In this document: positions 1 through 8,377 of the stretch, in pieces
Layout: the number at the start of each line of letters is the position of its first letter
Position numbering within the stretch: the stretch's first letter is position 1
Assembly: GCA_900316075.1 (NCBI GenBank)
Contig: ONBT01000001.1
Location: forward strand, 62,001 to 126,000
DNA: 64,000 nucleotides
Direction of reading: 5' to 3'
Source: an uncultured Lachnospiraceae bacterium
GTDB lineage: Bacteria > Bacillota > Clostridia > Lachnospirales > Lachnospiraceae
Notes under the pieces: generated by a model
Database searches by the model: none
Told to the model about the DNA's origin: nothing
What the model saw: only the letters and a program-made list of their open reading frames with translations
Made by a program: the position numbers and the translations under genes

Positions 1-249
1 GGGGCCATATATCCGGATTTTACAATTCTCAGTCCGGTGAACGGGAAGCAGTATATCTGGGAGCATTTCGGTATGGTGGACAATCCGTCGTATGCAGCAA
101 ATATAGGGCAGAAATTGTATACATATTCTCAACTTGGCTATATCCCGGACGAAAACCTGATTTTGACTTATGAAAGTCATGACTATCCGTTGGAACCTTA
201 TCACATTGAAGCGGTCATCCGGCAATATTTTCTTGCCGGAGAGGAGTGA
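1..249 (+). CDS. PD-(D/E)XK nuclease-like protein, C-terminal part (cut by window edge)
   Basis: The reading frame is open from base 1 and ends at TGA 247-249, so only the last 82 residues are present. They contain YPDFTI followed by YIWEHFG, which match FPDFTI and YIWEHFG in the full-length paralogue at 38229-39005, and the similarity continues to the C-terminus (Y-x-P-x-E-N-x-x-x-T-x-E). In that paralogue the Asp and Glu fit the acidic positions of a PD-(D/E)XK fold. A GTG at 37 could be read as a start, but homology continues upstream of it, so it is internal. The substrate is unknown. A repeat array follows directly. Confidence 0.7.
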   Translation, partial: GAIYPDFTILSPVNGKQYIWEHFGMVDNPSYAANIGQKLYTYSQLGYIPDENLILTYESHDYPLEPYHIEAVIRQYFLAGEE

Positions 250-251
250 GC

Positions 252-548
252 CGGGACGGATATTTGCAGCAAAACAAGCCATACGCCCACGACTGGCTGA
301 CCGAGTGGTGGACATTGTTTTGTTGTAGCCTATAGGCCCAAAGCTTGATGGCTATGTGGCGGACATTCGTCCTGCCGGAGCCTCTAGGCCCAGGGCTTGT
401 TTGTTAGGTGGTGGACTTTTGTCCTGAATCAAGCCATATACCTAGAACCGACAGGTGGTTTGGCGGACTTTTGCAGCAAAACAAGCCATACGCCCATGAC
501 TAGCTGACGACATGGCGGACTTTTGTCCTGCCGGAGCCCATAAACCCA
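252..548. repeat. Array of ~52-bp interspersed repeat (about 6 degenerate units)
   Basis: Units read here as GGCGGACTTTTGTCC, then AGCCTATAGGCCCAAG or AAGCCATACGCCC, then a variable stretch of about 16 nt. The array fills the convergent gap between the nuclease-like gene and the TelA gene. GGACTTTTGTCC is itself a small inverted repeat. Confidence 0.8.
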
Positions 549-552
549 AAAA

Positions 553-593
553 GGGGCGGGCCGCCGCACGCGTTGCGTGCGGCGGCCCACCCC
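553..593 (-). terminator. Intrinsic terminator of the TelA-family gene
   Basis: A 19-bp stem (553-571 with 575-593, one G-T pair) with a three-base loop. On the minus strand it is followed by five T residues. It lies 24 bp after the stop codon of the TelA-family gene. Confidence 0.9.
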
Positions 594-616
594 TTCAATT
601 TTCCTTTTTCTGAACC

Positions 617-1807
617 TTACTGCTTCGCGGCCTCGAGCATCTTGTTCTTGAGCTCGCCCTCAATCTGGACAAGCTCGGCTTCGGCTGCCTTGCGCTTTTC
701 CTTGCCCTCGGTCTGAATACGCAGGATTTCATCCATAGTGGAGATCAGCTGCTCGTTCGTATTCTTCAGGGTCTCGATGTCGACAATGCCCCGCTCGGAC
801 TCCTTGGCCGTCTCAATCGTGGCGGTCTTAAGGTTGGCTGCATTCTTCTTCAGGAGCTCGTTCGTCATGTCATTGACTTCGCGCTCCGCCTTGGCCGCCT
901 GGCCCGCATGCTCGATGCCGATGGCGATGACCATCTGATTCTTCCAGAGGGGAATGGTGTTCAGAATCGTGGACTGAATCTTCTCAGCCATGGCCTGGTC
1001 AGAAGCCTGCACCATGCGAATCTGGGGACCGGTCTGAAGGGCGATGGTCTTCGTCAGCTCCAGGTCGTAAAGCTTCTTTTCGAAGCGGTCGCACTGGGCA
1101 GCCAGGTCCTTGGCATACTGGACGTCTTCCTGGGCTCCGGTCTGCTCGGCTTTCTTCTGGGCGGCCGCAAGCTCGTTCGTCCGGACTTCCTCCAGCTTCT
1201 TCTTTCCGGCGATGATGTAGACGGAAAGCTCCTTGAAATACTTGAGGTTCAGGGCATAGAGCTTGTCGAGGATGTCAATATCCTTCATCAGGACGACCTG
1301 CCGCTTCTGCAGCTCGTCGGAGATAATCTTTACATTGCCCTCGACCTTGTTGTACTTGGCCTTGAGGGTGGTGATATTGTTGGCGCTCCGCTTGAAGAGC
1401 TTCATGAGGCCGTGCTCGTTCTCGTCAATCTGGAAGTTCTTCAGTTCCCCGACCAGGCCTGTGATCATGTCGCCGACCTCGCCCATGTCCTTGGTCCGGA
1501 CACTGTCGAGGGTCCGCTCGGAGAAGTCCGCCATCTGCTTCTGGGTGCTGGCCCCGAAGGCCATGACTGCAGCGGAGTCCGAAAGGTCGATGGAGGAAGC
1601 AATTTCATCCACCTTCTTCTTCTCTTCGTCGGAGAGTTCCGTCTCTGCGGGAAGGGGCGCTTCGGCGGCCTTCGCGGCCGGCAGGTTCTGGCCCGCCTCC
1701 ATGAAAATGCGGTCGAGTTCCGAAATCTCAGGTTCTTTCGTCGCCGTCGGCGCTGCGGTGCCGGCTGTTTCTTCTGCCTTCTGCATTACTGTGGTTTCAT
1801 CTGCCAT
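617..1807 (-). CDS. Toxic anion resistance protein, TelA/KlaA family
   Basis: A 396-residue, highly charged, largely helical protein. The C-terminal half has the features of the TelA/KlaA family, including IPLWKNQMVIAIG and a following helix with NELLKKNAANL. The family was first linked to tellurite resistance, and members often accompany XpaC-like proteins; one lies at 10852. The biochemical role is unsettled, probably envelope stress. The start at 1807 is preceded by GGGAGGA at a 7-nt spacing. An ATG 30 bases upstream lacks such a site. The N-terminal 50 residues are Ala/Glu/Pro rich and probably disordered. No membrane segment is visible, so a cytoplasmic location is likely. Confidence 0.9.
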   Translation of the reverse strand: MADETTVMQKAEETAGTAAPTATKEPEISELDRIFMEAGQNLPAAKAAEAPLPAETELSDEEKKKVDEIASSIDLSDSAAVMAFGASTQKQMADFSERTLDSVRTKDMGEVGDMITGLVGELKNFQIDENEHGLMKLFKRSANNITTLKAKYNKVEGNVKIISDELQKRQVVLMKDIDILDKLYALNLKYFKELSVYIIAGKKKLEEVRTNELAAAQKKAEQTGAQEDVQYAKDLAAQCDRFEKKLYDLELTKTIALQTGPQIRMVQASDQAMAEKIQSTILNTIPLWKNQMVIAIGIEHAGQAAKAEREVNDMTNELLKKNAANLKTATIETAKESERGIVDIETLKNTNEQLISTMDEILRIQTEGKEKRKAAEAELVQIEGELKNKMLEAAKQ

Positions 1808-2030
1808 CTGTCTGTCCTCCCTGCATAATGCATTCAAAATTCAATCCGTACAAATTCCGATATAGAAACTCCCGGCAGCAACCTCGCCGCAGTTTGCAGA
1901 ACCGGGAAACAGCCATCGCAATGATGGCACACTATTTTTCTCTACTATACCTGATTGATTACAATAAAGCAGTATCTGTTCATGTAAAATTTCCGTAATG
2001 CCTGCCGACCGGCCCGAAGGCGGCGGTCTG

Positions 2031-2040
2031 CATTAGTCAT
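2031..2040. repeat. Boundary motif copy after the HD-GYP gene
   Basis: CATTAGTCAT lies five bases beyond the stop codon. In the gene's sense strand it reads ATGACTAATG. Confidence 0.6.
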
Positions 2041-2045
2041 GAAAC

Positions 2046-3116
2046 TCAGAGAATCTCGGTAATCTTCAAGTCCGTGTCCTTGAGGGACAATAGCTTTCCG
2101 TCGTCGAACTTGATGAGGGGCTTCGACGGGTAGCGGCTGTCGACGAAGATAATTTCGCCTTCGCTGCCGTCGGAGAGCTTGACACGGTTGTTCAGGTAGG
2201 TGCTTCCCATGTGCTCGAGGAAGGTCAGAATCAGCTTCGTGTCGTAGCGCTCGAGGCCTTCATCCATCATAATGTCGATGACTTCGAAGGGGCAGATGGG
2301 GCCGCGGTAGCAGCGGGCGCTCGTCATCGCGTCATAGACGTCGGCGATGGAGACAATCTTCGCAAAGCGGTTGATCTGTATGGCCTTGAGCTGGAAGGGG
2401 TAACCCTTGCCGTCGCAGCGCTCGTGGTGCATGAGGGCCGAGTACTTCATATTTTCATTCACATCGTAGGAGACGAGAATCTTGTAGCCTTCGATGGTGT
2501 GGTTCTTGACGATTTCATATTCCTCGCGGGTCAGGCGGGCGGGCTTCTTGATGATGGTGCCCGGAATCACGAGCTTTCCGATGTCGTGAAGGACGCCGGA
2601 AAGGATGGCAGTCCGGATGTCGTCCGGCGAATAACCGGCCCAGCGGGCCAGGATGCCGGAAATCAGGGAAACGTTTATGCAGTGCACATATGTTGTATCA
2701 TCGTAGCTGCGGAGATTGTGCAGCATATCGAAAATCGACTGGGGGGACCGGCCCTGAAACAGGCTCATGGGCTGGCTCAGAATCTGATCCGTATCCAGAG
2801 AGTTCGTGTTTCTTGAAACGATGTCGTTCAGCTGGTCCTGGAAATTCCCGACCACGTCCTCGAACTGGGCCTTGAACTCCTTGAACTCTTTGCTGTTCTT
2901 GATCTGCTGGGACCGGCTGGTCTCTTTGACCGGCTCGGCGACAGGGATGCTGGCGTCCTCGACGAAGACGTTGTAGATATAATAGGACTGCAGGGTCGTA
3001 ATCGCCGATTCATTGATCGTCGTTCCCGCCCGGAACAGGAGGTTGCCGCTGCTGTCGTAGACGTCGGCCCCGATGACCATTCCGGGAATCAAATCCCTGA
3101 CCTGTACTGTTTTCAT
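2046..3116 (-). CDS. HD-GYP domain protein, probable cyclic di-GMP phosphodiesterase
   Basis: 356 residues. The N-terminal 60 residues start with VRDLIPGMVIGADVYD, a small beta-rich domain common before HD-GYP modules. The HD-GYP domain covers about 130-290, with H177-D178 in HDIGK and the signature HHERCDGKGYP at 230-240. All metal-binding residues of the signature appear intact, so hydrolysis of c-di-GMP is expected. A short beta domain with VKLSDGSEGEI follows at the C-terminus. No signal peptide or membrane segment is seen. The gene starts 120 bp after the HAD phosphatase gene on the same strand. Copies of the ATGAMTAATRTAAA motif lie upstream (3142-3155) and just after the stop (2031-2040). 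Confidence 0.93.
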   Translation of the reverse strand: MKTVQVRDLIPGMVIGADVYDSSGNLLFRAGTTINESAITTLQSYYIYNVFVEDASIPVAEPVKETSRSQQIKNSKEFKEFKAQFEDVVGNFQDQLNDIVSRNTNSLDTDQILSQPMSLFQGRSPQSIFDMLHNLRSYDDTTYVHCINVSLISGILARWAGYSPDDIRTAILSGVLHDIGKLVIPGTIIKKPARLTREEYEIVKNHTIEGYKILVSYDVNENMKYSALMHHERCDGKGYPFQLKAIQINRFAKIVSIADVYDAMTSARCYRGPICPFEVIDIMMDEGLERYDTKLILTFLEHMGSTYLNNRVKLSDGSEGEIIFVDSRYPSKPLIKFDDGKLLSLKDTDLKITEIL

Positions 3117-3141
3117 TGCTCCCGCTCTCCCAATGAAATTT

Positions 3142-3155
3142 GATACTAATGTAAA
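3142..3155. repeat. Boundary motif copy before the HD-GYP gene
   Basis: GATACTAATGTAAA. In the gene's sense strand it reads TTTACATTAGTATC, 26 bp upstream of the ATG. Confidence 0.6.
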
Positions 3156-3236
3156 CCCCGCTGGCGGATTGTGCCGTCTGCCTTGCAGCGCCTGCCAAGC
3201 TGCTGCCTGGTCGCCCGTCCTCAGTCGACCGCAGTT

Positions 3237-3872
3237 TCAGTCTTTAAGCAGTGTCATAAGGTCCGGAAAGGCCTTGATTTCTGCCGCGCAGGCAGTGACG
3301 CTTCCGAATCCGTAGGAGACAAATATGAAAGGAACGCCGGCCTCCTCCGAAGCCTCCCGGTCGCCTTCCGTGTCGCCCACATAGACGGGCCTCTTCAAGT
3401 GATTTCTCTCCACGATGGTCCGCATATTTGCGGCCTTCCCGCACCCCGTATCCCCGAAGCAGAGATGGTCCGTAATGCAGGAGGCAAAAGAACCTTTTTC
3501 CATCACAAGCTCTATATAGCCCTTCTGGCAGTTGCTGACGATGAAAAGTTTCCTGCCCGCGTCCGAGAAAGAACGAATCGTTTCAACCACTCCCGGATAG
3601 AAGATCTGACAGGGGTCCCTTTCCAGGGCCGCCTCTTCCATCTCCGTGCAGGTGTCCATGATAGCAAGGCGCATGTCCTCTTCCATAGTTGGAAAAATCG
3701 CCGCCGCAATCGCGTCCATAGTCTTGCCGAAGAGGCTCCTCAGGTCGGCTCCAGTCACCGTCGTATCCGTCACCCCGTGGCTGCGGAAGGCCTCGTTCCA
3801 GGAGGCAGCCACAATATCTGTCGAATTCCACAGGGTTCCGTCAATATCCAGTATAATTCCGTCAGTCTTCAT
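3237..3872 (-). CDS. HAD-superfamily phosphatase (phosphoglycolate phosphatase-like)
   Basis: 211 residues. HAD motif I is DIDGTLWN near the N-terminus, motif II is FIVSNCQ, and motif III/IV region contains VYVGDTEGDREAS. A helical cap lies between motifs I and II. Such enzymes hydrolyse small phosphate esters such as phosphoglycolate; the substrate here is unknown. The start was set at 3872 because the HAD fold begins there. The open frame extends about 100 codons further but shows no related sequence. The ribosome site is weak (AGAAGA). The HD-GYP gene follows 120 bp downstream. Confidence 0.85.
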   Translation of the reverse strand: MKTDGIILDIDGTLWNSTDIVAASWNEAFRSHGVTDTTVTGADLRSLFGKTMDAIAAAIFPTMEEDMRLAIMDTCTEMEEAALERDPCQIFYPGVVETIRSFSDAGRKLFIVSNCQKGYIELVMEKGSFASCITDHLCFGDTGCGKAANMRTIVERNHLKRPVYVGDTEGDREASEEAGVPFIFVSYGFGSVTACAAEIKAFPDLMTLLKD

Positions 3873-4051
3873 AAAAATCTTCTGTTTTCTTCCGTTTGAT
3901 TTGTCAATTTTACCGCAACGGTCCCATATTTTCAACGGACAGGGCGCTTTCGTAACGACTTTCGGGAAACTCTGCATGGTATTCAGCGTTTTGGCCCTGT
4001 CGCCGGTGTTGGGGCAAAAGTCCGTCATTCCTAAAGAAACATTTGCAAAAT

Positions 4052-4101
4052 GCGGCCTTCCGCGGTAGCATATGAAACTGTGTGCCGGAAGGTCCGGCCG
4101 C
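4052..4101 (+). promoter_or_regulatory. Structured 5' leader of the ECF S-component gene
   Basis: CCTTCCG (4056-4062) pairs with CGGAAGG (4086-4092), while GCGGCC (4052-4057) can instead pair with GGCCGC (4096-4101), giving two mutually exclusive folds. The apex contains GCATATGAAACTGTGTGC. The element ends 35 bp before the ATG and 20 bp before the AAGGAG site. I could not match it to THF, preQ1, TPP or FMN riboswitch consensus sequences. Confidence 0.4.
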
Positions 4102-4135
4102 AAAATGCTTATATCACCAATAAGGAGAATAAGAC

Positions 4136-4786
4136 ATGTCAGAAGAAACAAACACCCGCGCCGCAGGCGCAAAAACAGGCACATCCGGGAAGACTCTCTT
4201 CCTGGTGGAAACCGCCGTCCTGGCCGCCATCGTCATCCTGATGGCCTTCACCCCCATCGGCTATATCAAGACCGGGGCGCTTGAAATCACACTAATCGTC
4301 ATCCCCGTCACCGTGGGAGCCGTCGTCCTCGGGCCCGTCGGAGGCCTGATTCTGGGCACGGTATTCGGCCTGACCTCCTTCATCCAGTGCTTCGGCCTGT
4401 CTCCCTTCGGAGCCGCCCTCCTGGCCATCAATCCCATTCTGACCTTCATCGTCTGCGTTCCGACCCGGATGCTGATGGGTTGGCTGACCGGCATTATTTA
4501 TAAGGCCATCAGGAAACCCAATGAGAACTCGGTTGCCGCCCTGCCCGTCGCATCGGTCTGCGGGCCCCTGCTGAACACCCTTTTCTTCATGAGCACGCTC
4601 GTCATCTGCTTCTACCGCACCGACTACATTCAGGGCTTTGTGCAGGCTCTGGGCGCCAAGAACCCCTTCACCTTCGTCCTTCTCTTCGTCGGAATCAACG
4701 GCCTGATTGAAGCCATCGTTGGCATCATCGTAAGCACTGCGGTCGGCAAGGCCCTGCTCGTCGCCAATGCAAGAGCTGCCCGCTGA
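4136..4786 (+). CDS. ECF transporter S component (substrate-binding membrane subunit)
   Basis: 216 residues with a hydrophilic N-terminus of about 20 residues and then about six hydrophobic helices. The segment after helix 1 contains GALEITLIVIPVTVGAVVLG, and GLILGTVFGLTSF follows, a pattern typical of ECF S-components that bind vitamins. These subunits sit in the membrane and dock on a shared EcfA-EcfA'-EcfT module encoded elsewhere; no ATPase or T gene is adjacent. The overall look resembles pantothenate- or folate-type S-components, but the substrate cannot be read from sequence. AAGGAG at 4122-4127 is 8 nt before the ATG. A structured leader precedes it. Confidence 0.85.
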   Translation: MSEETNTRAAGAKTGTSGKTLFLVETAVLAAIVILMAFTPIGYIKTGALEITLIVIPVTVGAVVLGPVGGLILGTVFGLTSFIQCFGLSPFGAALLAINPILTFIVCVPTRMLMGWLTGIIYKAIRKPNENSVAALPVASVCGPLLNTLFFMSTLVICFYRTDYIQGFVQALGAKNPFTFVLLFVGINGLIEAIVGIIVSTAVGKALLVANARAAR

Positions 4787-4813
4787 TTTTCCCCCCTGAG
4801 CTCAGCTTGACTC

Positions 4814-4827
4814 ATGAATAATATAAA
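4814..4827. repeat. Boundary motif copy after the ECF S-component gene
   Basis: ATGAATAATATAAA, 27 bp after the stop codon. Its last bases begin the left arm of the terminator. Confidence 0.7.
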
Positions 4828-4883
4828 TCCCCTCCTCTTTCCTCCGCTGTCCATTTGCAGCCCGGACCGGGAGGGGGATTTTT
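4826..4883 (+). terminator. Terminator of the ECF S-component gene
   Basis: AATCCCCTCC (4826-4835) pairs with GGAGGGGGATT (4870-4880) with one bulged G across a long loop, followed by a T run. Confidence 0.65.
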
Positions 4884-5034
4884 CGATTGTACAGGATGAA
4901 AAACCTGTTCAAAATTCATTCTAAGGATTGTATAATCAGCAGTAAGTCACGTGATGGAACTACTGCTGATTTTTTGCTTTCCCGGGGTTTTGAATTAGTC
5001 ATGTGAAAAAACGGGAAGGCCGGTGAGGTATGAA

Positions 5035-6087
5035 ATGAAAGAGAAACTGCTGACCTTTGCGGTCCCCTGCTACAACTCAGCCGACTACATGCGGCACTGC
5101 ATCAGCACCCTGCTGACCGGCGGCGACCGGGTCGAAATCGTCATCATCAACGACGGTTCCAAGGACGACACGCTGACGATTGCGAACAAATACGCGGCGA
5201 AATATCCGGACATCGTGAGGGTCGTCGACAAGGAAAACGGGGGCCACGGATCGGGCGTCAATGCGGGCATCGACCATGCAACCGGGCTCTATTACAAGGT
5301 CGTGGACTCGGACGACTGGGTGTCCGTGAAGGCCCTTTCCGAGCTCCTCGACAAGCTGGAGGAATTTGCGGAAGCCTTCGACGAGAAGGGCTCTTCGGCC
5401 AATATTCCTGACCTCGTGATTGCCAACTACGTCTATGAGAAGGAAGGCAAGCTGGTCAAGGAGGTCGTGAAGTACCACCACCTGCCTAAGGGGCAGATTT
5501 TCGGCTGGGACCGTTTTTCGATTCCGGAACCGGGCCACTACCTGCTCATGCACTCGATTATCTACCGGACGGGACTCCTGAAGGAGTGCGGCCTGCGCCT
5601 GCCGGAGCACATGTTCTATGTGGACAATATCTACGCCTACGTCCCCCTTCCCTACGTCAAGCGCATGTATTATATGGACATCAATCTCTACCGCTATTTC
5701 ATCGGCCGGCCGGACCAGTCCGTCCATGAGGACGTCATGATCGGACGCGTGGACCAGCAGATTGCCGTGAACAAAATCATGATTGATTCCTGGAAACTGA
5801 TGGATGACCCCATGATTACGGACCGGCCCCGCCTGCAGCGATATATGCTGAAGGACCTGGAAATTATCACGACGATTTCCTCGATTCTCCTGATCCGGGC
5901 CCATACGGACGAGGCCCTGCAGAAGAAGGACGAGCTTTGGAAATACCTGGAAGAGAAAGACCCCAACACCTGCAAGGCCCTGAAGCACCGCTTCCTGGGC
6001 GGGGGCATCAATATCCCCGGCAAGGTCTCCCGGAAGATTGCCGAGGAAGTCTATCTGGCTCTGCAGAAAGTAGTCGGATTTTCGTAA
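5035..6087 (+). CDS. Family 2 (GT-A) glycosyltransferase
   Basis: 350 residues. The GT-A core begins FAVPCYNSADYM, has IIINDGSKDDT for nucleotide-sugar binding, ENGGHGSGVNAGI, and the metal-binding VVDSDDW as the DXD equivalent. The C-terminal 200 residues contain acceptor-side sequence typical of cell-surface polysaccharide or teichoic-acid type GT2 enzymes. There is no transmembrane segment, so it probably works on the inner membrane face. ATG 5035 was chosen because GGTGAGG lies 6 nt upstream. A GTG at 5023 in the same frame is possible. The gene stands alone, so donor and acceptor are unknown. Confidence 0.9.
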   Translation: MKEKLLTFAVPCYNSADYMRHCISTLLTGGDRVEIVIINDGSKDDTLTIANKYAAKYPDIVRVVDKENGGHGSGVNAGIDHATGLYYKVVDSDDWVSVKALSELLDKLEEFAEAFDEKGSSANIPDLVIANYVYEKEGKLVKEVVKYHHLPKGQIFGWDRFSIPEPGHYLLMHSIIYRTGLLKECGLRLPEHMFYVDNIYAYVPLPYVKRMYYMDINLYRYFIGRPDQSVHEDVMIGRVDQQIAVNKIMIDSWKLMDDPMITDRPRLQRYMLKDLEIITTISSILLIRAHTDEALQKKDELWKYLEEKDPNTCKALKHRFLGGGINIPGKVSRKIAEEVYLALQKVVGFS

Positions 6088-6114
6088 TACAAAATAATTA
6101 AAGACCTGTGATTG

Positions 6115-6305
6115 GGCCTTTTTCTGTGCAAAATAGCAAATGTCCGCCATTTTTTCTGCAAAGTGCGGGTATAAAGTTCGCTGCAAGACAAAAGTCCGCC
6201 AATACAATAGCTGACTGTGGGCTTATATCTTGCAAAAAAACATAAGTCCGCCAATGAGGCGGACATCTGTGGGCACATATTCTGATACAGAGCAAAAGCC
6301 CGCCC
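6115..6305. repeat. Degenerate array of the ~52-bp repeat (about 4 units)
   Basis: Units carry AAGTCCGCCA with flanking GTGGGC and CTTGCAA, but they are more diverged than in the other arrays. The array fills the gap between the glycosyltransferase and the phosphatase gene. Confidence 0.65.
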
Positions 6306-6319
6306 GTTGAGGGAACAAG

Positions 6320-7096
6320 ATGAGGATACTATTGATACGGCACGGGGAGCCGGACTACGAACACGATTCCCTGACGCCCAAAGGGGACCGGGAGGCAAAG
6401 CTGCTTTCCGACCTTCTGGCAAGAGACCATATTGATCATATATATAAGTCCCCTCTGGGTCGGGCAAGGCGGACCGCATCCTTCACGGAAGAAAAGCTGG
6501 GCATGGAGGGGGAGACACTGGATTGGCTGCAGGAGTTTCCCGGGACTTTGGATATCAATGGCTATCCGGAGCTTCAAAAGGCCTACCCGGATACGCCAAG
6601 AAATTCAGATGGCACCTATGAAAAGCGGATTTTCTGGGACATGCTGCCCAGCTCCCTGACGGCCGGAGGTCCTTACCTAGATAATTCCGCCTGGGCGGAT
6701 TCCGAAGAAGCTGTTCGCGGCCATTTGAAAGAAAACTATGAAAGGGTCACCGGCGGCTTCGATGACCTGCTGGCTTCCTACGGCTACCGGCGGAACGGCC
6801 TTCTCTATCGGGTCGAAAGGGAGTCTAAGGAAACCATAGCTCTTTTCTGCCACATGGGTGTGAGCTGCGTTCTCCTGTCCCACCTCTGGAACTGCTCCCC
6901 CTATATCCCCTGGCACAGCGTCTGTATGCTGCCGTCCGCGGTGACGGAGATTGTCTCGGAAGAGCGGGAGCAGGGTGTCGCCTATTTCCGGACCCTCCGC
7001 ATAGGAGACATATCTCATCTCGTCCTCGGAAACGAACCGCCTTCCTTCATGGCCCGCTTCTGCGAGACTTACGAAGAGGAAGACGTAAGGCATTGA
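6320..7096 (+). CDS. Histidine phosphatase family protein (phosphoglycerate mutase-like)
   Basis: 258 residues. The N-terminus MRILLIRHGEPDY carries the RHG motif with catalytic His8. SPLGRARRTA gives the phosphate-pocket Arg, and ALFCHMGVS supplies the second catalytic His. The middle section with several Trp and Tyr residues is larger than in simple PhoE/GpmB enzymes, suggesting a different substrate. It is expected to be a cytoplasmic phosphatase of a small phosphorylated metabolite. GAGGG 7 nt upstream supports the ATG. A perfect hairpin follows the stop codon. Confidence 0.88.
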   Translation: MRILLIRHGEPDYEHDSLTPKGDREAKLLSDLLARDHIDHIYKSPLGRARRTASFTEEKLGMEGETLDWLQEFPGTLDINGYPELQKAYPDTPRNSDGTYEKRIFWDMLPSSLTAGGPYLDNSAWADSEEAVRGHLKENYERVTGGFDDLLASYGYRRNGLLYRVERESKETIALFCHMGVSCVLLSHLWNCSPYIPWHSVCMLPSAVTEIVSEEREQGVAYFRTLRIGDISHLVLGNEPPSFMARFCETYEEEDVRH

Positions 7097-7106
7097 ATAT
7101 TTGCGC

Positions 7107-7139
7107 GAACAAGCCCCCGGCGCTGCCGGGGGCTTGTTC
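7107..7139. terminator. Perfect hairpin between convergent genes
   Basis: A 15-bp perfect stem (7107-7121 with 7125-7139) and a GCT loop between the phosphatase (plus) and the DNA glycosylase (minus). T runs are weak on both sides, but the position suits a shared terminator. Confidence 0.75.
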
Positions 7140-7140
7140 A

Positions 7141-8082
7141 TTAATGGGAATTGTTTTTGTAATACGCAAACATGTACTGCTGCATGACGCCGTTATAGGG
7201 GCGGTATCTGTCGAAGTCGAACCCATCCGGATAGTGGTCCGCAAGGGCCCGCTGTATCCAGACATCCACGGGAAAGGCGTCGAGCCGGTGGAAACCGAAG
7301 AGCATGGTGCAGGCACAGACCTTGACGCCCACGCCGTAGAAGGACAGAAGGGCTTCCTTCAGGTCTTCGTCGGAGAGCACCGAAAACTCCGCCAATGCAT
7401 TTTCATTTTCCGCGAAGAAGTTTGCTGTCTTTTTGATATAGGGCAGGCGGTAGCCGAGGCCGCAGGAAGAAAAGCCAGCCTCCCGCTCGGGGCAGGTCCC
7501 GACGGCATTTCCGTATCCGTATTTTTCGCACTGAAATGCTGCCAGGTCTTCGGCTGAAGGGAAGGAATATACTGTCTCTCCTTCCACTTCTCCTAAGGGC
7601 TTGCCATAGACCCGGCAGAGGCGTTCAATGGCTGTGGAGATTGCCGGGATGCTCTTTCGCTGGGAAATCAAAAAAGAAATCAGGGTTTCAAAAGGCTCCT
7701 GCCGCAGGATGCGGATTCCCTTCCCGACGGCTGCGGCAGACTGCAGAAAAGAATCCGCCGGATCAATACTTTCGCGAATCCGGCGGTAGGAAGTTCCCAA
7801 ATCAAAATAATTTTTCCACAGGTGTTCGTACTCTTCCGGGGTGCAGGAGAGGTCGAGGAGGGCAGGGACTTCAGGCTTTTTGACAGAAGGACCGGATCCT
7901 TCGCTTTTGCCAGCACCTGCCGCTTTTGCGCGCTCTGCCATGCCTGTCACCTGCCTTGCAATGACATAGGTCCCGAAGGCAGGAATCATCCACGCGCCGT
8001 CGGAAAGCCTTTTCCACCGGAAGCACTGGCCGCTTTCCGCTATCTTTCCCAGGTCCAGATCGTCGTCAATTTCTATTCGCAT
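7141..8082 (-). CDS. OGG-type DNA glycosylase (probable 8-oxoguanine DNA glycosylase)
   Basis: 313 residues. The N-terminal beta domain has SGQCFRW, usual in OGG1-type enzymes. The helix-hairpin-helix is SFYGVGVKVCACTML with Lys254 at the Schiff-base position, followed by DAFPVDVWIQR with Asp273 as the conserved catalytic acid. Such bifunctional enzymes remove 8-oxoguanine opposite C and nick the strand. SFLISQRKSI replaces the SNNN motif of eukaryotic OGG1, as in many bacterial members. Residues 50-75 form a Gly/Lys/Ser-rich insert that looks like a disordered loop. The first Met begins directly at the conserved domain. Confidence 0.88.
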   Translation of the reverse strand: MRIEIDDDLDLGKIAESGQCFRWKRLSDGAWMIPAFGTYVIARQVTGMAERAKAAGAGKSEGSGPSVKKPEVPALLDLSCTPEEYEHLWKNYFDLGTSYRRIRESIDPADSFLQSAAAVGKGIRILRQEPFETLISFLISQRKSIPAISTAIERLCRVYGKPLGEVEGETVYSFPSAEDLAAFQCEKYGYGNAVGTCPEREAGFSSCGLGYRLPYIKKTANFFAENENALAEFSVLSDEDLKEALLSFYGVGVKVCACTMLFGFHRLDAFPVDVWIQRALADHYPDGFDFDRYRPYNGVMQQYMFAYYKNNSH

Positions 8083-8133
8083 GATTTTCTACAGAGAGAG
8101 TAATGCCTGGACTTTCACAGGTATCTTTCTTGT

Positions 8134-8373
8134 TCATTGCATCATATCTTCTTTTCGAGGTTCCGTATCCGGTACTTTTGAAAGTACTGCCTGGAATTTT
8201 TTCAGGCTGCCGTTTGCTCCCCGCTTTTCTATGTATTGCTCTGTATCAAGAGCGGTAAGCTTTTCGATTACTGCGGAAGTGACAAACTGATTGATGGATG
8301 TGTCATCGTTCCGGGCGGCAATTTTCACCGCATCATGAACAGAATCCGGGAAACGAATACTGAGTGTAGCCAT
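8134..8373 (-). CDS. Ribbon-helix-helix antitoxin
   Basis: 79 residues. The N-terminus MATLSIRFPDSVHDAV followed by a helix with SINQFVTSAV is a typical MetJ/Arc/CopG ribbon-helix-helix DNA-binding unit. The C-terminal 35 residues are charged, as in antitoxins that wrap around a PIN toxin. The start lies 4 bp after the stop codon of the PIN gene, with AGAGGCGG in the end of that gene as ribosome site. The pair probably represses its own promoter. The order (toxin first) is the reverse of the usual vapBC arrangement. Confidence 0.82.
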   Translation of the reverse strand: MATLSIRFPDSVHDAVKIAARNDDTSINQFVTSAVIEKLTALDTEQYIEKRGANGSLKKFQAVLSKVPDTEPRKEDMMQ

Positions 8374-8377
8374 ATTT

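Noticed and set aside
908..1828. Long frame antisense to the TelA-family gene
   Set aside because: It is a codon-bias shadow of a strongly supported gene and has no domain of its own. The same holds for long antisense frames over glgP, malQ, secA, uvrA, uvrB and the hybrid kinase.
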